Counted from the first letter of the stretch, positions 44,060 through 53,975 are shown. The stretch: DNA of 64,000 nucleotides from Vibrio hepatarius (GCF_018860525.1 NZ_JAHKPM010000067.1:1-64000); one strand, 5' to 3'. Notes: generated by a model from the letters alone, not told the origin. A program made the numbers and translations.

Positions 44060-45088
44060 CTACTTAACTGTCCAATTGACCATTTCGCCTGCTCTAATGG
44101 GAACAACAATATCTTGACCAAATGGCATTGACTCAGGAACCAGCCACTCTTCTTTTGTGAGTGTTACGGTATCATGGTTTCTTGCGAGGTTGTAGAAATC
44201 AGGACCATTATGGCTGGCGAAAGCTTCTAAGTTTGCTAGTTTTCCTTCTTGTTCAAACACCTCGGCGTATAACTCTAGTGCAGCGTGGGCAGTATAAGAA
44301 CCTGCGCAGCCACATGCTGCCTCCTTCATACCTTTTGCATGTGGGGCAGAGTCTGTTCCTAAGAAGAATTTATTACTGCCGCTGGTAGCCGCTTCAATCA
44401 AAGCTGCTTGATGAGTATTGCGTTTAAGAATAGGTAAGCAATAAAAGTGTGGTTTGATCCCACCGACGAGCATATGATTTCGATTGTAAAGCAAGTGATG
44501 GGCGGTAATAGTTGCAGCTACATTGCCATCAGTATTCTTAACGAAATTAGCAGCGTCCGCTGTTGTGATATGCTCAAGGACAATTTTGAGATTAGGGAAA
44601 TCTTGGACGATAGGCGAAAGTACTGAGTCAAGAAATGCTTTCTCACGATCAAAAATGTCTACGTCATGATGCGTAACTTCCCCGTGAACTAAGAGCAGCA
44701 TTCCCACTTCTTGCATGGCTTGAAGCACGGGGTAGATTTTTTGGGCAGAAGTTACTCCTGAATCTGAATTCGTTGTTGCTCCTGCGGGGTATAGTTTTGC
44801 AGCGACGACTTGTCCACTTGCTTTAGCTTTTCTTATCTCATCAACCGAAGTATTGTCTGTTAGGTACAAAACCATCAAAGGCTCAAATTGTGAATTGGGC
44901 TGCTGAGCCATAATGCGCTCACGATATGCCATTGCCATTTCGGTGTCAGTTATTGGTGGGATGGTATTTGGCATAATAATGGCTCGGCCATTATAGCGAC
45001 TTATATCGCGCACGGTATCTGCCAAGACATCGCCATCTCGCAAGTGAACATGCCAGTCATCGGGACGAGTGATCGTAAGTGTTGTCAT
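44060..45088 (-). CDS. pyrC: Dihydroorotase
   Basis: A 342-residue class II dihydroorotase, third step of pyrimidine synthesis. Zinc ligands are visible: HVHLRDG near the start (His pair), the carboxylated Lys in AAKLYPAGATTN, His residues in LLVHGEVTH and EHITTADAA, and Asp in GTDSAPHAKG. The ATG at 45088 follows GGGAGCAACA; the in-frame extension to 45103 is unsupported. A PurR-like site and a long inverted repeat lie upstream, consistent with purine-linked control known for pyrC in E. coli. Confidence 0.97.
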   Translation of the reverse strand: MTTLTITRPDDWHVHLRDGDVLADTVRDISRYNGRAIIMPNTIPPITDTEMAMAYRERIMAQQPNSQFEPLMVLYLTDNTSVDEIRKAKASGQVVAAKLYPAGATTNSDSGVTSAQKIYPVLQAMQEVGMLLLVHGEVTHHDVDIFDREKAFLDSVLSPIVQDFPNLKIVLEHITTADAANFVKNTDGNVAATITAHHLLYNRNHMLVGGIKPHFYCLPILKRNTHQAALIEAATSGSNKFFLGTDSAPHAKGMKEAACGCAGSYTAHAALELYAEVFEQEGKLANLEAFASHNGPDFYNLARNHDTVTLTKEEWLVPESMPFGQDIVVPIRAGEMVNWTVK

Positions 45089-45124
45089 TGTTGCTCCCAC
45101 CATAGTTTTAGTTGTCTGATTGGA

Positions 45125-45171
45125 GCCTAAACGAAAGCGATAAATGTGAAGGCAAACGCTTACGTTTAGGC
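45125..45171. promoter_or_regulatory. Inverted repeat with a PurR-like operator upstream of pyrC
   Basis: Arms 45125-45139 and 45157-45171 are complementary over 15 bases with one mismatch, around a 17-base loop. Within it AGGCAAACGCTTACGT (45150-45165) matches the PurR consensus ACGCAAACGTTTTCGT at 13 of 16 positions. It lies 62-77 bases before the pyrC ATG. Confidence 0.6.
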
Positions 45172-45345
45172 GACAGGATGATAGAGCAAAGTGCTGGTAA
45201 ATGCATCTATTTTTTCGTGTTATGAATTGTATTTATCGGCCTAAACGAGTTTTTGTGTCAGTTTTTATCAATGTTCACATCTAGATAACAAACCTTATAA
45301 TACTTAGGTATAATAGCCAAAATAATTAAATCCTCAGGGATAGCA

Positions 45346-47163
45346 ATGTCAGCTCCAATTCTCTCACAAATAAATGTTTATCCGGTTAAGTCTTTGGGTG
45401 GTATTACTCAGTCTACTTGTTGGGTTGAGAAGCAAGGCCTTATGTTTGATCGCCGTTTTATGATAGCGTTAGCCGATGGTTCCATGGTTACAGCACGAAA
45501 ATATCCTAAAATGGTGACCATCCAATCAAGTTTAACAGCCGAAGGTTTAATTTTTGTTGCCGAAGGTAAGCCTCCGCTCAAGTTGCGATATGCTGATTTT
45601 AAAATGCAAGAAGCGCCAGCTCAGGTTTGGAAAGATACTTTCACTGCTTACACGACAACGGATGAAGCTGACGATTGGTTTAGTGATGTCTTGAACCTAA
45701 GGGTTGAACTGCTGTTTAGTGGTGAGCAATCGAACCGAGTACGCGAAAAAGTCGGCCACAATGTCAGTTTTGCCGATGGTTACCCTATGCTAGTTATCGG
45801 ACAAGGCTCGCTTGATGAACTGAATCGCCGTAGTCCAGAATTGCACGCTATGGACCAATTTCGCTCAAATCTTATTGTTTCAACCGCTGAGCCTTTTGCT
45901 GAGGACAGTTGGAAACGTATTCGAATTGGTGAAGTAGAGTTTGAATCTGTTAAGCCTTGTGAACGTTGTATCATGACCACGGTAGATGTGAGTATAGGTA
46001 AGCTCCGCGAGACTAAAGAGCCACTTAAAACCTTGTCTCAATTTAGAGCAAACGAGCGAGGTGGTGTATTTTTTGGTCAAAACCTTGTCGCCAAGAATGA
46101 AGGCATGATTCGACAGGGGGACGTTGTTGAGGTGCTGGAATATAAGGAAAAAGAGTTCTATCCAGATAATTCACCCGAGCGATTTAGTATGACATGCGTT
46201 GAAAAAGAGCGTTTAGCTCGGGATTTTGTGACTTTCTGGCTAGAGCCTGAACCAGGGTTGACGCTTAACTACTTACCCGGTCAACATCTGCCGATTTCGA
46301 TAAAAATAGGTGATGAGCATGTTGCAAGGCATTATACATTATCATCTACCCCATCAAGACCAGGAAGGTTGTCGATTTCAGTCAAGCGTATAGAACAAGG
46401 TAGAATATCTAATTGGCTTCATGATCATTTTAACGTAGGTAGCACATTGGAGTGTGAGTCTCCAAAGGGGAGCTTCCATCTGGGAGAGCAGCATGGTAAA
46501 CCAATCTTGTTATTGTCTGCGGGAAGTGGTGTAACTCCTATGCTTTCTATGTTGAGGTATTTGTCTGATAATAACCAAGCCGATGATGTGATTTTTTATC
46601 ATCAATGTCGGAGTGTCGAAGATATCCCATGCAAACAGGAGCTTGATGAACTTAAGCGTAAGCATTCCGGACTAAGAGTATTAATTTCTTTATCTCAACC
46701 ACCTGCTGATTGGTTTGGCTTGAGTGGCCGTTTGACCTTGTCTCATCTTAAGCAGATAAAAGAGGTAGAAAAAAGGCAGGTTTTTGTATGCGGTCCAGAC
46801 GGTTTTATGCAGAAGGCTAAAAATATGTTGTTGAACAAAGGTTTGCCTGAAGAGCACTACCATCAAGAAGCATTTGGGGTGTCACAAATTAGTACTAGAC
46901 CATTTCAAGAGCTTAAACTGAGTGTCAATGGTAGTGTGTTTACTGGAAATAACCAAAAGCCGTTGCTAGAACAAGCAGAAAATGCTGGAATAAACATTGC
47001 TAACAGCTGCAGAGCGGGTTTATGCGGTGCATGTAAAGTCACTATTGAATCAGGTAAAGTGCACCAGCCTGATGTACCTGGATTGCAGGACTCTGAACGT
47101 AATATGGGTCTTGTACTAGCATGTTGCTGCGTGCCTGAAACCGATATTGAGGTTACTAGCTAA
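45346..47163 (+). CDS. MOSC domain / ferredoxin reductase / 2Fe-2S fusion oxidoreductase (YcbX-like with Hcr-like half)
   Basis: A 605-residue fusion. Residues 1-270 are a MOSC_N plus MOSC unit like YcbX, which carries molybdenum cofactor and reduces N-hydroxylated compounds; a conserved Cys lies in VKPCERCIMT. Residues about 280-385 are an FAD-binding barrel (RHYTLSSTP), and about 390-505 an NAD(P)-binding domain (LLSAGSGVTPMLSML, VFVCGPDGFM). Residues about 520-605 are a plant-type 2Fe-2S ferredoxin (NSCRAGLCGACKV, final Cys in ACCC). The C-terminal half resembles NADH:hybrid-cluster-protein reductases. The whole would be a self-contained NAD(P)H-driven molybdenum reductase. It is monocistronic. 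Confidence 0.9.
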   Translation: MSAPILSQINVYPVKSLGGITQSTCWVEKQGLMFDRRFMIALADGSMVTARKYPKMVTIQSSLTAEGLIFVAEGKPPLKLRYADFKMQEAPAQVWKDTFTAYTTTDEADDWFSDVLNLRVELLFSGEQSNRVREKVGHNVSFADGYPMLVIGQGSLDELNRRSPELHAMDQFRSNLIVSTAEPFAEDSWKRIRIGEVEFESVKPCERCIMTTVDVSIGKLRETKEPLKTLSQFRANERGGVFFGQNLVAKNEGMIRQGDVVEVLEYKEKEFYPDNSPERFSMTCVEKERLARDFVTFWLEPEPGLTLNYLPGQHLPISIKIGDEHVARHYTLSSTPSRPGRLSISVKRIEQGRISNWLHDHFNVGSTLECESPKGSFHLGEQHGKPILLLSAGSGVTPMLSMLRYLSDNNQADDVIFYHQCRSVEDIPCKQELDELKRKHSGLRVLISLSQPPADWFGLSGRLTLSHLKQIKEVEKRQVFVCGPDGFMQKAKNMLLNKGLPEEHYHQEAFGVSQISTRPFQELKLSVNGSVFTGNNQKPLLEQAENAGINIANSCRAGLCGACKVTIESGKVHQPDVPGLQDSERNMGLVLACCCVPETDIEVTS

Positions 47164-47237
47164 AGGCTTATCCTCGGTGTCTTAGCGACTCAATAGAGAG
47201 CTTATTGCCAAAATATGCTCTCCTTGCTGTTATTGGT

Positions 47238-48005
47238 TTATGATACGACCACTTGAAGTGTGGTGTCATTATCCTTGGCATAATTTTCAATATCTTTGGG
47301 TGCTTTTCTATCGGTAATAACAAGGTCTACATCGGCTATAGTACCTAATTTTACCATGGCGTTGCGGCCAAATTTGCTATGGTCAACCCCGAGAAAAACA
47401 GAACGGCTATTTTCGATGATAGCACGTTTAACCCGAACTTCATGGTAATCAAAATCAAGTAGGGAACCATCATAATCAATGCCAGAAATACCTAAAATAC
47501 CAAAGTCCAGTCTAAATTGTGATACAAAATCAAGCGTCGCTTCACCCGTTACACCGCCATCTTTACCTCGCACTTCACCCCCAGCCAAAATGACTTTAAA
47601 ATCGGGCTTGGACATTAAAATTGTTGCTACATTAATATTATTGGTCACGACACGTAAATGATGATGGTTGCTAAGTAGAGCACGAGCAATGGCTTCTGGT
47701 GTTGTCCCAATATCAATGAATAACGTTGCCCCATCTGGGATGTGTTTTACTAGCTCAAGTGCAATTTTTTCTTTCTCTTTGTGATATGCGACTTGGCGAG
47801 TTTGATAGGATGAGTTTTCTGCACTTGATGTGATGGTTGCGCCACCATGGTTTCTACGGATCTTATTTTCATCGGCTAATTCATTGAGATCTCGGCGGAT
47901 AGTTTGGGGGCTGACGTTGAAACGTTCTACCAACTCATCGGTGCTAACAAAACCTTGTGTCTGAACAAGTTCGATGATTTCTTGATGACGCTTAATGGCT
48001 TTCAC
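47238..48005 (-). CDS. glpR: Glycerol-3-phosphate regulon repressor
   Basis: A 255-residue DeoR-family repressor matching E. coli GlpR closely: FVSTDELVERFNVSPQTIRRDLNELA in the helix-turn-helix, then LFIDIGTTPEAIARALL, GEATLDFVSQFRLDFGILG and VDHSKFGRNAMVKLG in the sugar-phosphate sensing domain. The start is a GTG at 48005: AAGGACATTGTTA precedes it at good spacing, whereas a TTG six bases upstream lies too close to the ribosome site. No glp metabolic genes are in the window, so its targets lie elsewhere. Confidence 0.93.
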   Translation of the reverse strand: MKAIKRHQEIIELVQTQGFVSTDELVERFNVSPQTIRRDLNELADENKIRRNHGGATITSSAENSSYQTRQVAYHKEKEKIALELVKHIPDGATLFIDIGTTPEAIARALLSNHHHLRVVTNNINVATILMSKPDFKVILAGGEVRGKDGGVTGEATLDFVSQFRLDFGILGISGIDYDGSLLDFDYHEVRVKRAIIENSRSVFLGVDHSKFGRNAMVKLGTIADVDLVITDRKAPKDIENYAKDNDTTLQVVVS

Positions 48006-48295
48006 TAACAATGTCCTTATGTGAGGGAATGGCGCAAGTTTACGTCTTACGTCAGCTAAAGCAACGTTTTATATGGGGCAATGACCAAATAATATAAGCC
48101 GCATGTCAATATTTATATCGTCAGATGAGTATATTAGATAGTGGAATGTTGACTTTCTACCTGCGGCTTTTCTATCAATTAATCAAAGTTTGCGACAGGC
48201 ACAATATGCAGTAGGAATCCTATACTACACTTTTGAATACAATAACTAATATACGATGCTGATATTGCATCAATTAACTAGCGTCAGGTAATACT

Positions 48296-49531
48296 ATGAA
48301 TCAAATCACTACGAATACTCGGCCAAATAAAGTGTCGGTTGTTGCAAGGCAGCCAATTATTGATATTAACAAAGAGTTGTTTGCCTTTGAGTTATTGTAT
48401 CGAGAAGGTGACACAAACTCGTTTAATACGCCTTACGAGCAGAGGGCTACGATGCGTTTATTATCGGAGCAGTTTCTCACTTTTCAAAAGCGAAACCTCA
48501 ATGACAAAAAGGGTTTTGTTAATTTTGAATATATTGATTTGATAGAAGGCGTACCCTGTGATTTTTCTCCCGATGACATTGTCGTTGAAGTGCTAGAGAC
48601 GTGTTCACCAACTCAAGAGTTATTTGACGCTATTGTTGACTTAAAACAAAAAAACTATCTTGTTGCATTAGATGATTTCGTACCCACTCCCGCGTGGAAT
48701 CGATTTTACCCGCTCGTTGATTTTATCAAACTTGATGTAAGGGAGTTATCATTTAAAGATTGCGCAGGCATTATTCGTGATTTTAAAAATACAGATATCC
48801 AATTTATCGCTGAAAAAGTTGAGAATCACCAAGAGTTTATCCAAGCACAGAAATGTGGTTTTCACTTATTTCAAGGATATTTTTATCAAAAACCTGAAGT
48901 GATAAAAACACAGAAGTTAACAGCATCTGCTATGGATATATTTAAGCTTTCAGCGCTGGTGGCCAAAAAAGATATTGATCTTCTAAAAGTGAATAAAATT
49001 GTTGAACGTAATCCTGTACTTTCTGTGCAATTACTAAACTTTGTTAATAGTGACTCTAGAGTGAGTTCTAGAATCGAAAGTACAATGCAGGCACTTTCGT
49101 ACCTTGGTGGAGATAGGGTGAGAAAATATGTGACCTATTCAATGGCCTCAGCACTTTCTCCAAGCAAACCATCTATTCTAGTTAGAAATTTACTGACACG
49201 AGCCAAACTTATGGAGTGTCTTTCTCAGTATGTGAACGATCCCTCTGTATCTGAATCTGCCTATTTGTGTGGGATGTTGTCTTTGATTGAGGGTTTGTTG
49301 GATATGGCCTTAAAAGATGTGCTTGCATCTCTAACACTCTCAGATTCTATTGTTTCAGCTTTAGTTAATAATGAAGGAGCTTTAGGAGATTTACTGGGCA
49401 TAGCAGAAGCGATTGAGAGGTCGGACTGGAAAACCCTTGAACATTTACAATCTAGAACATCAATAGACGATAAAACGATAATGACATGTTTAGACAAGGC
49501 AAATAATTGGATAAATGACTTTGCAGCGTAA
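48296..49531 (+). CDS. EAL-HDOD domain signalling protein
   Basis: A 411-residue cytoplasmic protein: an EAL-like domain (about 10-210) and an HDOD domain (about 215-405), the YuxH/CdgJ-type arrangement. In the EAL part the signature reads ELLYR instead of EAL-R, but the other usual residues are visible (NFEY, VEVLE, LDDF, IKLD, IAEKVE, FQGYF). Whether it cleaves cyclic-di-GMP or only binds it is therefore uncertain. In Vibrio cholerae a protein of this type (CdgJ) affects motility. The ATG follows AGGTAATACT. A terminator follows. Confidence 0.88.
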   Translation: MNQITTNTRPNKVSVVARQPIIDINKELFAFELLYREGDTNSFNTPYEQRATMRLLSEQFLTFQKRNLNDKKGFVNFEYIDLIEGVPCDFSPDDIVVEVLETCSPTQELFDAIVDLKQKNYLVALDDFVPTPAWNRFYPLVDFIKLDVRELSFKDCAGIIRDFKNTDIQFIAEKVENHQEFIQAQKCGFHLFQGYFYQKPEVIKTQKLTASAMDIFKLSALVAKKDIDLLKVNKIVERNPVLSVQLLNFVNSDSRVSSRIESTMQALSYLGGDRVRKYVTYSMASALSPSKPSILVRNLLTRAKLMECLSQYVNDPSVSESAYLCGMLSLIEGLLDMALKDVLASLTLSDSIVSALVNNEGALGDLLGIAEAIERSDWKTLEHLQSRTSIDDKTIMTCLDKANNWINDFAA

Positions 49532-49554
49532 ATGACCAAAACAATATATATTAT

Positions 49555-49587
49555 AAAAGGCTCACTGAATAATTAGTTGAGCCTTTT
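49555..49587. terminator. Terminator between the EAL-HDOD gene and a chemoreceptor
   Basis: The 10-bp stem AAAAGGCTCA/TGAGCCTTTT has a 13-base loop, and TTTTGTT follows on the + strand. The A-run on the left also allows use by the converging chemoreceptor gene. Confidence 0.8.
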
Positions 49588-49608
49588 GTTATTGCGGTAT
49601 ATGACAAG

Positions 49609-51930
49609 TTATGCCACTTTGAAACGATTGACCAAGTCTTGCAAGCTACCTGATACTTCAGCTAACCCAAGTGCGGCGCAATCAATCTCCTCAGATGCAT
49701 TTCTAAGCTCACCCGATGAATCTTTTACATTTGAAATGTTTCTATTGATTTCATCACAACTCACTTTTTGTTCTTCAGTAGCCGCTGCCACAGTCGCATT
49801 TATGGTTGCTAGTTCATCGATTTTTGTACTTAAATTACGTAGGTTAATGCTTACGTCATTAACAAGGTTTATACCTTCTTGAGCCGAAAGATTACTTCTC
49901 TCCATCGAGTTAACTGTTGAGCGTGTTACTTCGGACAAGCGAGAAATATTACTTTGTATATCGACTGTACTGTTTTGTGTTTTGGTTGCCAACTGCCTAA
50001 CTTCATCGGCTACGACAGCAAAACCTCGTCCACTTTCTCCCGCTCTTGCGGCTTCAATAGCTGCATTCAAAGCGAGCAAGTTAGTCTGTTCAGCAATACC
50101 CGTTATTACCTTCAAAATGCTGTTAATTCTTTCCACTTCATTTTGCAGCTCTGAAAGGGTTTCTGCAGAAGATTGTACCTCATGACCAGTTTTTTCTACA
50201 AACTGTGCAGCTTGCTGAGCCTGTTCTGAATTAAGTAATGCGCTTTCTCGGCACTGATGTGTATAGTCAGAAGCAGTCGCACTGCTTTGAGATACTTCGA
50301 GCAATGCTTCGTTAAATTGCATCATAGACTCTGTTACATTGCTCGCTTGTAGTGTTTGATCCTCCGCCGCTTTGTAAGAGTTGTCTGTAATTTTGCTCAG
50401 CTGTTTACTTGAGTGTGTAATTACATCGGTACTGGCTTTTACTGAATCAATGATCACTTTTATGTGCTCGATAAAGGTGTTTACACTTTGTGTGACCGAG
50501 TCAAATTCAGGAATATTTGACATTTTAAGGCGAGTATTTAAATTCGCATCTCCGGAATTCAGTTCGTTAAACTGATGTTTGAGAACGTAAAGTGGCTTAA
50601 GTAAATAACTGACTAAAGCGATAGATATTCCCCAAAAAACAATGATCATCATCACTGTTGTTGCAGCACCTGCTGAAATAATGTAATTACCAAGTTGCTC
50701 TTTGGGTGCGAAAGCTTCTTTTTCGTCGACTTCAGACATGATAGCCCATGTGTGGTTGGGTACTTTTACAGGGCCATAGGCTGATAATACAGGAACGCCG
50801 CGATAATCCTCAAATATATCAAAGCTGCTGATACCTCTCAGTGCTTCTGTTACGCCTGGAGTACTTACCGGTTGTAAAGAAATGCTGGTGTTTTTTAACT
50901 CGATATTCTTAGCCGCAGAAATCCCTTTTTTTCGAATAGTATCAAGGTAGGCACTTTTGTCTTCTATTAGGAATCGGCTTTCATTGCGTAATGTACCGTC
51001 AGATCCGACTAGATATATTTCACCTGTGTTACCAAACCCTCGGTCTTTCCATTGACCTTCTTGTGTCATAATTTTATTGAGCTCATCGATTGGCATCTGG
51101 AATATGAGTACGCCAACTAGATTTCCTTTGTCAAAAATTGGGGTCGACATAAAACTGGCGGGGGCGTTATATGAGGGAAGGTAAGGTGCAAAATCAGTTA
51201 GGAATACTTCTCCCTTTTTGAGAGATAAGGCCTGTTTAAAAGCTTGTCCTATCCCTGAATCTTTATATGGGCCACTTTTTAAGCTTGTTGCAAAGTCGAG
51301 TTCTTTAAAGACACTATAAACAATATGGCCACTTTTAGGGTTTACGATAAATATGTCATAGTAACCAAATGTTTGTAGAAACTGACGAAAAGTATCATGG
51401 TAATGCTCATGTTCTCGAGCATATCTTGATGAGTTTTCCAGAACAGTAAGCTTATCTTTGTTACCGAGTGGATTTGGATTGTCGGCAATAAAGTCAAATT
51501 GCATGTTATAGGTCAAATCTGATAAACCTGAAAACATGTCAGGAACGTTTACAGTATCTTGATTGAGCTGGCTATATTGAATGGCAAACTCTTTTGTATA
51601 ATATTCATTAACAGTCGTTCTGAGCTTTGAGTTGTTGATCTTTCGAATGGGTTCATATGTTGAGAAGGCTTGGTTGAAATCAACAGCGGCTTCTTTCGTT
51701 GCGACATTGTTAGCCATGGAAGTGATTTGTCCCTCAATATCTGAGAAATAGTTTTCTACTTCGGCTCGGACAAGTTCTTTTGTGGCCGTCAATTTTTCTC
51801 GAGACTGCTGGAGCAATACTGAGCGCATTTCTTCCATCGATAAATAAGTACTGATGGATGTACTGGTTCCAAGAGAAAGAGCGATTGCACCTAATATAGC
51901 AAGTATGAACCTGAGTCGTAATGACATCAT
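49609..51930 (-). CDS. Methyl-accepting chemotaxis protein with large periplasmic sensor
   Basis: A 773-residue chemoreceptor: helix near 8-28, a large periplasmic double-Cache-like sensor (about 35-425, with FIVNPKSGHIVYSVFKELDFATSL conserved only in parts and GEIYLVGSDGTLRNESRF), a second helix near 430-452, and HAMP. The signalling domain has its tip QTNLLALNAAIEAARAG near residue 615. Sensors of this length occur in receptors for complex or host-derived ligands, but none can be named here. The ATG at 51930 follows GGAGATTC. Confidence 0.93.
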   Translation of the reverse strand: MMSLRLRFILAILGAIALSLGTSTSISTYLSMEEMRSVLLQQSREKLTATKELVRAEVENYFSDIEGQITSMANNVATKEAAVDFNQAFSTYEPIRKINNSKLRTTVNEYYTKEFAIQYSQLNQDTVNVPDMFSGLSDLTYNMQFDFIADNPNPLGNKDKLTVLENSSRYAREHEHYHDTFRQFLQTFGYYDIFIVNPKSGHIVYSVFKELDFATSLKSGPYKDSGIGQAFKQALSLKKGEVFLTDFAPYLPSYNAPASFMSTPIFDKGNLVGVLIFQMPIDELNKIMTQEGQWKDRGFGNTGEIYLVGSDGTLRNESRFLIEDKSAYLDTIRKKGISAAKNIELKNTSISLQPVSTPGVTEALRGISSFDIFEDYRGVPVLSAYGPVKVPNHTWAIMSEVDEKEAFAPKEQLGNYIISAGAATTVMMIIVFWGISIALVSYLLKPLYVLKHQFNELNSGDANLNTRLKMSNIPEFDSVTQSVNTFIEHIKVIIDSVKASTDVITHSSKQLSKITDNSYKAAEDQTLQASNVTESMMQFNEALLEVSQSSATASDYTHQCRESALLNSEQAQQAAQFVEKTGHEVQSSAETLSELQNEVERINSILKVITGIAEQTNLLALNAAIEAARAGESGRGFAVVADEVRQLATKTQNSTVDIQSNISRLSEVTRSTVNSMERSNLSAQEGINLVNDVSINLRNLSTKIDELATINATVAAATEEQKVSCDEINRNISNVKDSSGELRNASEEIDCAALGLAEVSGSLQDLVNRFKVA

Positions 51931-52210
51931 GAATCTCCATTTTTCTTATCAAAAAAGTGTTTTCTCAGAGCGCAAGAAAACTATAGGACTCAAGATGTAT
52001 ATTAGGTGTTTGACATTGAAACTTTCGTTTGGAAATGAGACTTGGATGAGGTTTTATCGTGTGTATTTTAGAGGGATAAGATTTCGCGATAACCTTGGTT
52101 TACCCCTTTTATTGGGGTATTTGTGCTCAAAAATTTTTCTGCCATCAACATATGCGTCCTTATTCATACTATAATAATAAGCACGGATACCTATTCGAGG
52201 AGGTTTGACT

Positions 52211-53023
52211 TTGGAAGTTGCAGAACAAAAACACTTAAATAGTCAACAGGACTTAAGTACTGAAAATGCGGATAGCGCAGGAGCCGCATCCACTGAAAAA
52301 CATCAAGATTTCAGTAGTTCCTCGCCAGAAGCGGCAAGTTCAATTTGTCTCGGAGAAGATGCTTTCGATAAAGTGATGCCACTTTGTGATGTTGCCTGCA
52401 TTGTTTCAACACCAACTGGGAAAGTACTTAAGTGCCGAACTAAATATATAGGTTTGCATTCTAAAAGTATTCTTTTACTTGAAATGCCACTGGTCTCGCC
52501 TCAGGAAAAATCAGTTTTTATGAGACAAGGGTATCCCCTTAAAGCTTGTGTTATTTCTTCTAAAGGGGAAGGGGCTCGAGTCTATTTTAAGACTAAGATC
52601 GAATATGTATTAAGTGGTGGCGATACTGATTTGCTGCTCGTTACTTTACCTTCTGCGACACAGGTTGTTGTTGGCTTGCGTGAAAGTGCCCGTTTAGAAA
52701 TCGATCTTGATGGTGTTCTTGAGCCCTCAGACAAAAAGTACCCATGCCAAATTAGAGATATCTCCCACCAAGGATGCTTAATCGTTGTTGAAAGGGATAA
52801 TGTTAGTTACCGAGTTGGTTCTTTGATAAGCCTCAATATCTGCAGTTCAAATAAAGATGTCCCCATTATTGATGGCACTCTTCAGGCTATAGTGAAAAAC
52901 ATCGCGCAAATGGGGCGTTATTATAAGTATGGTGTCAAGTTTGAAGAAGAAAGCCTAGAAAGTGTAGATTCTCTTATTGAGGGGTTAAACTTTTGTGCTT
53001 TGCAACAGAGGTTTACGCTGTGA
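52211..53023 (+). CDS. PilZ domain cyclic-di-GMP receptor
   Basis: A 270-residue cytoplasmic protein. The first 60 residues are polar and Ser/Ala-rich. A YcgR-like N-terminal barrel (about 60-150) is followed by a PilZ domain (about 150-265). Both cyclic-di-GMP-binding motifs are present: RESAR (RxxxR, 157-161) and DISHQG (DxSxxG, 183-188). The start is a TTG at 52211: AGGAGG precedes it by 7 bases, while an in-frame TTG six bases upstream is too close. It probably turns cyclic-di-GMP levels into an output on flagella or secretion. Confidence 0.88.
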   Translation: MEVAEQKHLNSQQDLSTENADSAGAASTEKHQDFSSSSPEAASSICLGEDAFDKVMPLCDVACIVSTPTGKVLKCRTKYIGLHSKSILLLEMPLVSPQEKSVFMRQGYPLKACVISSKGEGARVYFKTKIEYVLSGGDTDLLLVTLPSATQVVVGLRESARLEIDLDGVLEPSDKKYPCQIRDISHQGCLIVVERDNVSYRVGSLISLNICSSNKDVPIIDGTLQAIVKNIAQMGRYYKYGVKFEEESLESVDSLIEGLNFCALQQRFTL

Positions 53024-53162
53024 ATTAGTAATTGTCAGCTATTCTCTAACATTAAGCTTTTCGACACCGCCTCGATAATATCTTAAACTGCACGACTATC
53101 TGCATCGGTCTTTATAATATCAAGTGTCTTTGTAGGGGACATTTATCGATAGGATAAAAAAT

Positions 53163-53951
53163 GTGAGAAAGTCGGTTAAACATCTGCATCCGTCGTTAAC
53201 CATTAATAGAGCACCTTCGGACTTTTTTATGAATTTCGAAGCTTTTCTATCTAATACGGAAACACGAATACATAGCCACCCTTGGGGGCAGGTTCAGTTA
53301 ATTAGTGGTGGTATTCTTGAAATGGAAGCTCAAGGGACTCGATTTCTTGCTCCTCCCCATCTCGCGATTTGGGTCCCAGCTGGAGTTTTGCATACCAGTT
53401 ATAATCGAAAGCCTTTATCATACTGCTCGTTAAATATTGCTGAGCGACTAACAACAAATTTTCCAAGTGTTACTAGTTTGATAAAAATCACGCCAATTGT
53501 GTCTTCGATAATCGATGACTTTCGTAATAGAGCGATTAATATAGCTAAAAGTGATCAAGACAAGAGGTTAATGCAAGTATTACTTGATCAGCTGGCAACT
53601 CAAGATACTCAACATCATTTTTTACCCTCTTCCGACAATAAATATTTAGTCAGAATATTAGCTGAGGTAGAGGAGAACCCGCTTGATAACACCAGTCTTG
53701 CGCAATGGGCAGAAAAAGTGCATACCACTGAGCGGACTTTGGCTAGGCACTGTCAGTCTGAGCTCGGAATGAGTTTTACCGAGTGGAGGCTAAGAGTTCG
53801 TTATCTCTACTCGATGGAACTGCTAAGAAGTGGCCACTCGGTTAAAGAAGTGGCACTCACTCTCGGTTATAACCAAGCCAGCCCTTTTATCGCTATGTTT
53901 AAAAAGTACGCTTTACAAACTCCCGAACAATACAAAAATAAACTTCGCTAA
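53163..53951 (+). CDS. AraC family transcriptional regulator
   Basis: A 262-residue regulator with an N-terminal cupin-like domain (about 20-110: HSHPWGQVQLISGGILEME, VPAGVLHTSYNRK). A C-terminal pair of helix-turn-helices follows (about 180-262: SLAQWAEKVHTTERTLARH, SVKEVALTLGYNQASPFIAMF). The start is a GTG at 53163 with AGGAT 8 bases upstream. Its nearest neighbour is a converging M14 peptidase, so no target is suggested by position. Confidence 0.9.
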   Translation: MRKSVKHLHPSLTINRAPSDFFMNFEAFLSNTETRIHSHPWGQVQLISGGILEMEAQGTRFLAPPHLAIWVPAGVLHTSYNRKPLSYCSLNIAERLTTNFPSVTSLIKITPIVSSIIDDFRNRAINIAKSDQDKRLMQVLLDQLATQDTQHHFLPSSDNKYLVRILAEVEENPLDNTSLAQWAEKVHTTERTLARHCQSELGMSFTEWRLRVRYLYSMELLRSGHSVKEVALTLGYNQASPFIAMFKKYALQTPEQYKNKLR

Positions 53952-53975
53952 TAAAAATAGCCTTTGCAGAGGTGA

